A stretch of DNA of 64,000 nucleotides, from contig JAPLPE010000037.1 in the NCBI GenBank assembly GCA_026400355.1, positions 85,632 through 149,631 of the forward strand, written 5' to 3'. The DNA comes from Rhodobacterales bacterium (lineage in GTDB: Bacteria; Pseudomonadota; Alphaproteobacteria; Rhodobacterales; Rhodobacteraceae). Position 1 is the first letter of the stretch; each line of letters starts with the position of its first letter. Shown piece after piece: positions 61,557 to 64,000 of this stretch. The notes below the pieces were generated by a model. The model was not told the DNA's origin, searched no databases, and saw only the letters and a program-made list of their open reading frames with translations. A program made the translations under genes and the position numbers.

Positions 61557-61943
61557 TCATTCCGCCGCCGGCGGATCGCTGACCGCGCAGCCATACAAAT
61601 CCTGCACGACCGAAACCGTCGCCGCCATCAGATCCGCCCGGACCTCTTCGATAGCAGTGAAATCCGGCACCGTCCCGGCCGCGTTGGCCATGTCCTTCGC
61701 CTCCTGCATGCTCTTCGCCGCTGCCTCGGACACCACGGCCAGTTGCTCCTGAAAAAACACATGCGCCGCCTCGGCCCGACCTGCGGCCTCTGCCTCGCCC
61801 TTTTCGTTCAAGCAGAGATAGGTCAGCGTTCCCTGACCGTCCGTCGTCGCCAGCACGACCTCTATCGTCGGGGTCGAGTAAAGGAAATAGTATGCGGCCC
61901 CCAGCACGGCAGCAACTGCAACTAGGATCAGGACAACGCGCAT
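61557..61943 (-). CDS. Small membrane-anchored protein, function unknown
   Basis: Starting at MRVVLILVAVAAVLGAAYYFLY, the 128-residue protein has one N-terminal membrane helix. A periplasmic part follows with helical, Ala/Glu-rich sequence (EAEAAGRAEAAHVFFQEQLAVVSEAAAKSMQEAKD) and two cysteines (LTYLCLN and LYGCAV) that could pair. An upstream in-frame extension to 62000 is less likely. No family recognised. It lies 91 bases downstream of the dioxygenase gene on the same strand. Confidence 0.6.
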   Translation of the reverse strand: MRVVLILVAVAAVLGAAYYFLYSTPTIEVVLATTDGQGTLTYLCLNEKGEAEAAGRAEAAHVFFQEQLAVVSEAAAKSMQEAKDMANAAGTVPDFTAIEEVRADLMAATVSVVQDLYGCAVSDPPAAE

Positions 61944-62034
61944 TACTCGACTCCAGAACAGGGTGACAACGACCGGATAGGACTTATCCACCCCCGACAC
62001 TACAGCAACCTGAAAAGTCGGGAAAAGCTTCTGC

Positions 62035-62697
62035 CTACTCCGCCCACATCCGTGTCAGGTTCGAGCGCGTCTTGGTCAGCGTGTCCAGCAGTTCCGTTTT
62101 GCCGTCGCGCGCCAGCACCGCATTCACCACCCCGTCCAGATCAAACAGCACTTCCCGCTGATCCGCCCGCCGGATCAGGCTCTGCGCCCAGCCGACAACG
62201 GCCAGCCTTTCGCCCGAAACCACCGGCTCGACCCGGTGCAATGTGGTCGACGGGTACAGGAACAGATCCCCCGCCTTCAGCTTTACCGCCCGCGCTTCAA
62301 ACGTGTCCTCGATGATCAGCGCGCCGCCCTCATAGGTCTCGGGCTCGCGCAGGAACAGGGTAAAGGACAGGTCCGAACGCATCCCCGTCATCATCGCGTC
62401 ATCCACATGCAGACCATAGGTCTGCCCGGCCCGATACCGCGACAGGATCAGCTTTGACATCTGCCGTGGCCGCGCGGCCGAATTGAACACCGCATTCCTG
62501 CTCAGCGCCTGCGTCACAAGCGCCTGGATCGCCTCAAGTTCTGGCCCCGGCGCAGCCTGATCAATAGCCTTGACGGCGACGGCAATCCGCCCCGCCGTCT
62601 TCCTGCCGTCGTTGAACGTCAGCCCTTCCGCCGCCTTCACGACCATCCCGACGTCGTCGTCGGTCAGGATGTTCTCGATGGCCAGCATCATCTTCAC
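62035..62697 (-). CDS. Fe(II)/2-oxoglutarate-dependent dioxygenase (PiuC/YbiX, PKHD type)
   Basis: The 220-residue protein has the 2-His-1-Asp iron site as YGLHVDDAMM and TTLHRVEPV. The 2-oxoglutarate-binding arginine is in GERLAVVGW. The N-terminal RIAVAVKAIDQ and MSKLILSRYRAGQTYG segments are typical. PiuC proteins are often iron-regulated and beside iron-uptake genes. It overlaps the preceding secreted protein gene as ATGA, forming an operon. Confidence 0.93.
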   Translation of the reverse strand: MKMMLAIENILTDDDVGMVVKAAEGLTFNDGRKTAGRIAVAVKAIDQAAPGPELEAIQALVTQALSRNAVFNSAARPRQMSKLILSRYRAGQTYGLHVDDAMMTGMRSDLSFTLFLREPETYEGGALIIEDTFEARAVKLKAGDLFLYPSTTLHRVEPVVSGERLAVVGWAQSLIRRADQREVLFDLDGVVNAVLARDGKTELLDTLTKTRSNLTRMWAE

Positions 62698-63524
62698 TTC
62701 ACCGGATAAGAGACGAATTCTATGGCCGACGCTGCAGCAACCAGAATCGCCGGGTCAGACGGCCGCGGTGTGCCGCTGTCGATCATCGGAAAGGCCATTT
62801 CCGTATCGGCCAGGGCCGCGACCGCTTTGGCCCCTGCTGCTGCCACGACCGGGTCAGCGGAGGCGGCCAGCGCCGCAGCCTGTCTCTTGGCAACCTCAAG
62901 GAACCCGTCTGCCTCAAAGAACCCAGTGATCTCCACGATCTGGCCGTTCTCCAGCGCACCGGCATATTCATTCGCCGCCGCCCGCGTCAGCGCGATCAGC
63001 GCATCGAACTCGACCCGTGGCCCGTGCCCTGCCTTGGCCGCCGCCGTGTCGATACCCGCCACAGCATTTGCCAGCGCCGCATCCACAGCCGTCTGCGGCG
63101 CGCCATCCGCCATCACCATCGTGAAGGCATCCATCGCATCGGTGAAATCCGCTGCGCCATGTTCCTCAAGCGACTCACGCACCTCGTCCATCATCTCGGC
63201 CTCGGGATGGCCCGAAAGGGCGACGCCCTCCATGGTCAGCCCGTCCCTGTACAAGTGCGCTGCGGCAACCAGATGCCCCTCCACGATCCGCAACCGGACA
63301 AGATAGGCCACATCCGGATCGACCCCTTCCACAGCCCCGGCCTCGCCCGCCTCGCCGCCATCCGCCTGGGCCGGCCAAAGCCGCTCGACCGGTGCCGTGG
63401 GGATCGTGTTCACATGGGCCAGCGCGGTCAGCGGCACCGACACGGCCAGACCGGTTGCAGCACCCATCAGGGCGGCATTGGTCCACAAGCGTGGAGCGGC
63501 GGGGCGGGGGGTTTTCACGGACAT
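62694..63524 (-). CDS. Secreted/periplasmic protein of the dioxygenase operon, function unknown
   Basis: The 276-residue protein has an N-terminal signal sequence (ALMGAATGLAVSVPLTALA) after a basic start, then an Ala-rich, probably all-helical domain (LRIVEGHLVAAAHLYRDG, HPEAEMMDEVRESLEEHG). It resembles helical periplasmic metal-related proteins only loosely. It is the first gene of the operon with the PiuC-like dioxygenase (ATGA overlap). A palindrome and promoter elements lie upstream. Confidence 0.75.
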   Translation of the reverse strand: MSVKTPRPAAPRLWTNAALMGAATGLAVSVPLTALAHVNTIPTAPVERLWPAQADGGEAGEAGAVEGVDPDVAYLVRLRIVEGHLVAAAHLYRDGLTMEGVALSGHPEAEMMDEVRESLEEHGAADFTDAMDAFTMVMADGAPQTAVDAALANAVAGIDTAAAKAGHGPRVEFDALIALTRAAANEYAGALENGQIVEITGFFEADGFLEVAKRQAAALAASADPVVAAAGAKAVAALADTEMAFPMIDSGTPRPSDPAILVAAASAIEFVSYPVK

Positions 63525-63555
63525 GGGGGTATTCCTGACGGTTTAACTATCCATT

Positions 63556-63599
63556 TGCATAGTATCGCCGTTTTCCTCGGTCAAGGATTATCCGATAAT
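63556..63599 (-). promoter_or_regulatory. Candidate promoter and operator of the dioxygenase operon
   Basis: On the - strand, TTGACC (63584-63579) and TATGCA (63561-63556) are separated by 17 bases, a reasonable -35/-10 pair 31 bases upstream of the start codon. A perfect inverted repeat ATTATC-C-GATAAT occupies 63587-63599, just upstream of the -35. Its placement suits a regulator site. An iron-responsive regulator is a guess from the operon content. Confidence 0.45.
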
Positions 63600-63768
63600 T
63601 TTACTCAACAATAACTCTAGCTCTGCCATGGGCTCTGTTGAAGTGACCGGAACTGCGTCGCCACGGCATGCCACTACGAATTCGTCCATAGAATCCGGAA
63701 AACCTGACCCTTTCACCCTTGCTGCGCGCCGACCGAAGGCAGGTCAAGAACCACGCCACCGGGGCAGC

Positions 63769-63797
63769 TTGATTCTTTGTCTTTCACCCGCTAGACG
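63769..63797 (+). promoter_or_regulatory. Candidate tuf promoter
   Basis: TTGATT at 63769-63774 and TAGACG at 63792-63797 are spaced by 17 bases, and the -10-like element ends 56 bases before the tuf start. The match is partial and not unique in the region. Confidence 0.35.
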
Positions 63798-63853
63798 GCC
63801 CGCGTTGTGAATCGGGGCACATCTGGCCCCCCTGATCTCGGGATGGCGTCATC

Positions 63854-64000
63854 ATGGCGAAGGCAAAGTTTGAACGTAACAAACCGCATGTGAACATCGG
63901 GACCATTGGTCACGTTGACCATGGCAAGACGACGCTGACGGCGGCGATCACGAAGTATTTCGGCGAATTCAAGGCCTACGATCAGATCGATGCGGCGCCC
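63854..64000 (+). CDS. tuf: Elongation factor Tu, N-terminal part (cut by window end)
   Basis: EF-Tu delivers aminoacyl-tRNA to the ribosome. The first 49 codons encode [36 protein letters not shown], with the G1 motif GHVDHGKT near residues 18-26. The end of the window truncates the gene. The presence of a 5' leader of ~55 bases is inferred from the candidate promoter. Confidence 0.97.
   Translation, partial: MAKAKFERNKPHVNIGTIGHVDHGKTTLTAAITKYFGEFKAYDQIDAAP

Larger units (their letters stand above)
63525..63853. other. Intergenic region between the dioxygenase operon and tuf
   Basis: About 330 bases hold two divergent control regions: the dioxygenase-operon promoter on the left and the tuf leader on the right. 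A short + frame at 63628-63810 is not protein-like. I found no tRNA fold in it. Confidence 0.5.

Noticed and set aside
63628..63810. A 60-codon frame upstream of tuf
   Set aside because: No family features and it overlaps the probable tuf promoter.

Overview
The window is high-GC DNA with GC-rich third codon positions. It matches an alphaproteobacterium of the Rhodobacterales, most likely a marine roseobacter-type organism. The evidence is the gene content: glycolate oxidase glcDEF, a TauR-like MocR regulator, a PduO-type cobalamin adenosyltransferase, a twin-helix small protein, a 60-residue NDUFS6-type zinc-finger protein, a GT14 enzyme paired with a sulfotransferase, and ParC, PolA, Nth and EF-Tu of alphaproteobacterial type. 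No CRISPR array, rRNA, convincing tRNA or intact mobile element was seen.

Layout. 1-5.5 kb: housekeeping genes (a partial membrane protein, arfB, pncB, aroQ, rfbA) around a decayed locus. 5.5-31 kb: a large exopolysaccharide (EPS) locus. An 800-bp AT-richer region precedes an ExoY-type initiating sugar transferase. A long + strand array follows: polymerase-like protein, SGNH/glycoside-hydrolase fusion, GT2, flippase, type I PKS, GT2, NRPS and phosphopantetheinyl transferase. From 8.8 to 26.2 kb most neighbouring genes overlap by 1-4 bases. A Wzz-like chain-length protein follows, and a GT4, a GT2 and a BY-kinase-like ATPase run towards it on the - strand. 31-39 kb: a CoA-transferase, a TauR-like regulator, a four-copy 11-bp direct repeat, a decayed secreted-protein gene, an OmpA-type lipoprotein, an Ada/Ogt-like DNA repair protein, nth and a PfkB sugar kinase. 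39-48 kb: sulfotransferase and GT14, HIT protein, polA, lipid A-type acyltransferase, Hsp20 and a trypsin-like protease. 48-53 kb: glcF, glcE and glcD. 53-58 kb: a DUF599 protein, an AT-richer PD-(D/E)XK nuclease candidate, the adenosyltransferase, an IS630-like remnant, an SDR and an SH3 protein. 58-64 kb: parC, a DUF533/TerB-like protein, an iron-dependent dioxygenase operon, and the start of tuf.

The most interesting system is the 13.6-26.2 kb assembly line inside the EPS operon. The NRPS is formyltransferase - split adenylation domain with an embedded luciferase-like monooxygenase - carrier protein, with no recognisable condensation domain. The PKS is a single module, KS-AT-KR-DH-ACP-TE, with KR before DH. 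Read together with the phosphopantetheinyl transferase, they suggest an N-formyl-aminoacyl starter extended once, reduced, dehydrated and released. The adjacent glycosyltransferase and the EPS context raise the possibility that the product is glycosylated or attached to the polysaccharide. This product model is inference; the domain content is read from the sequence.
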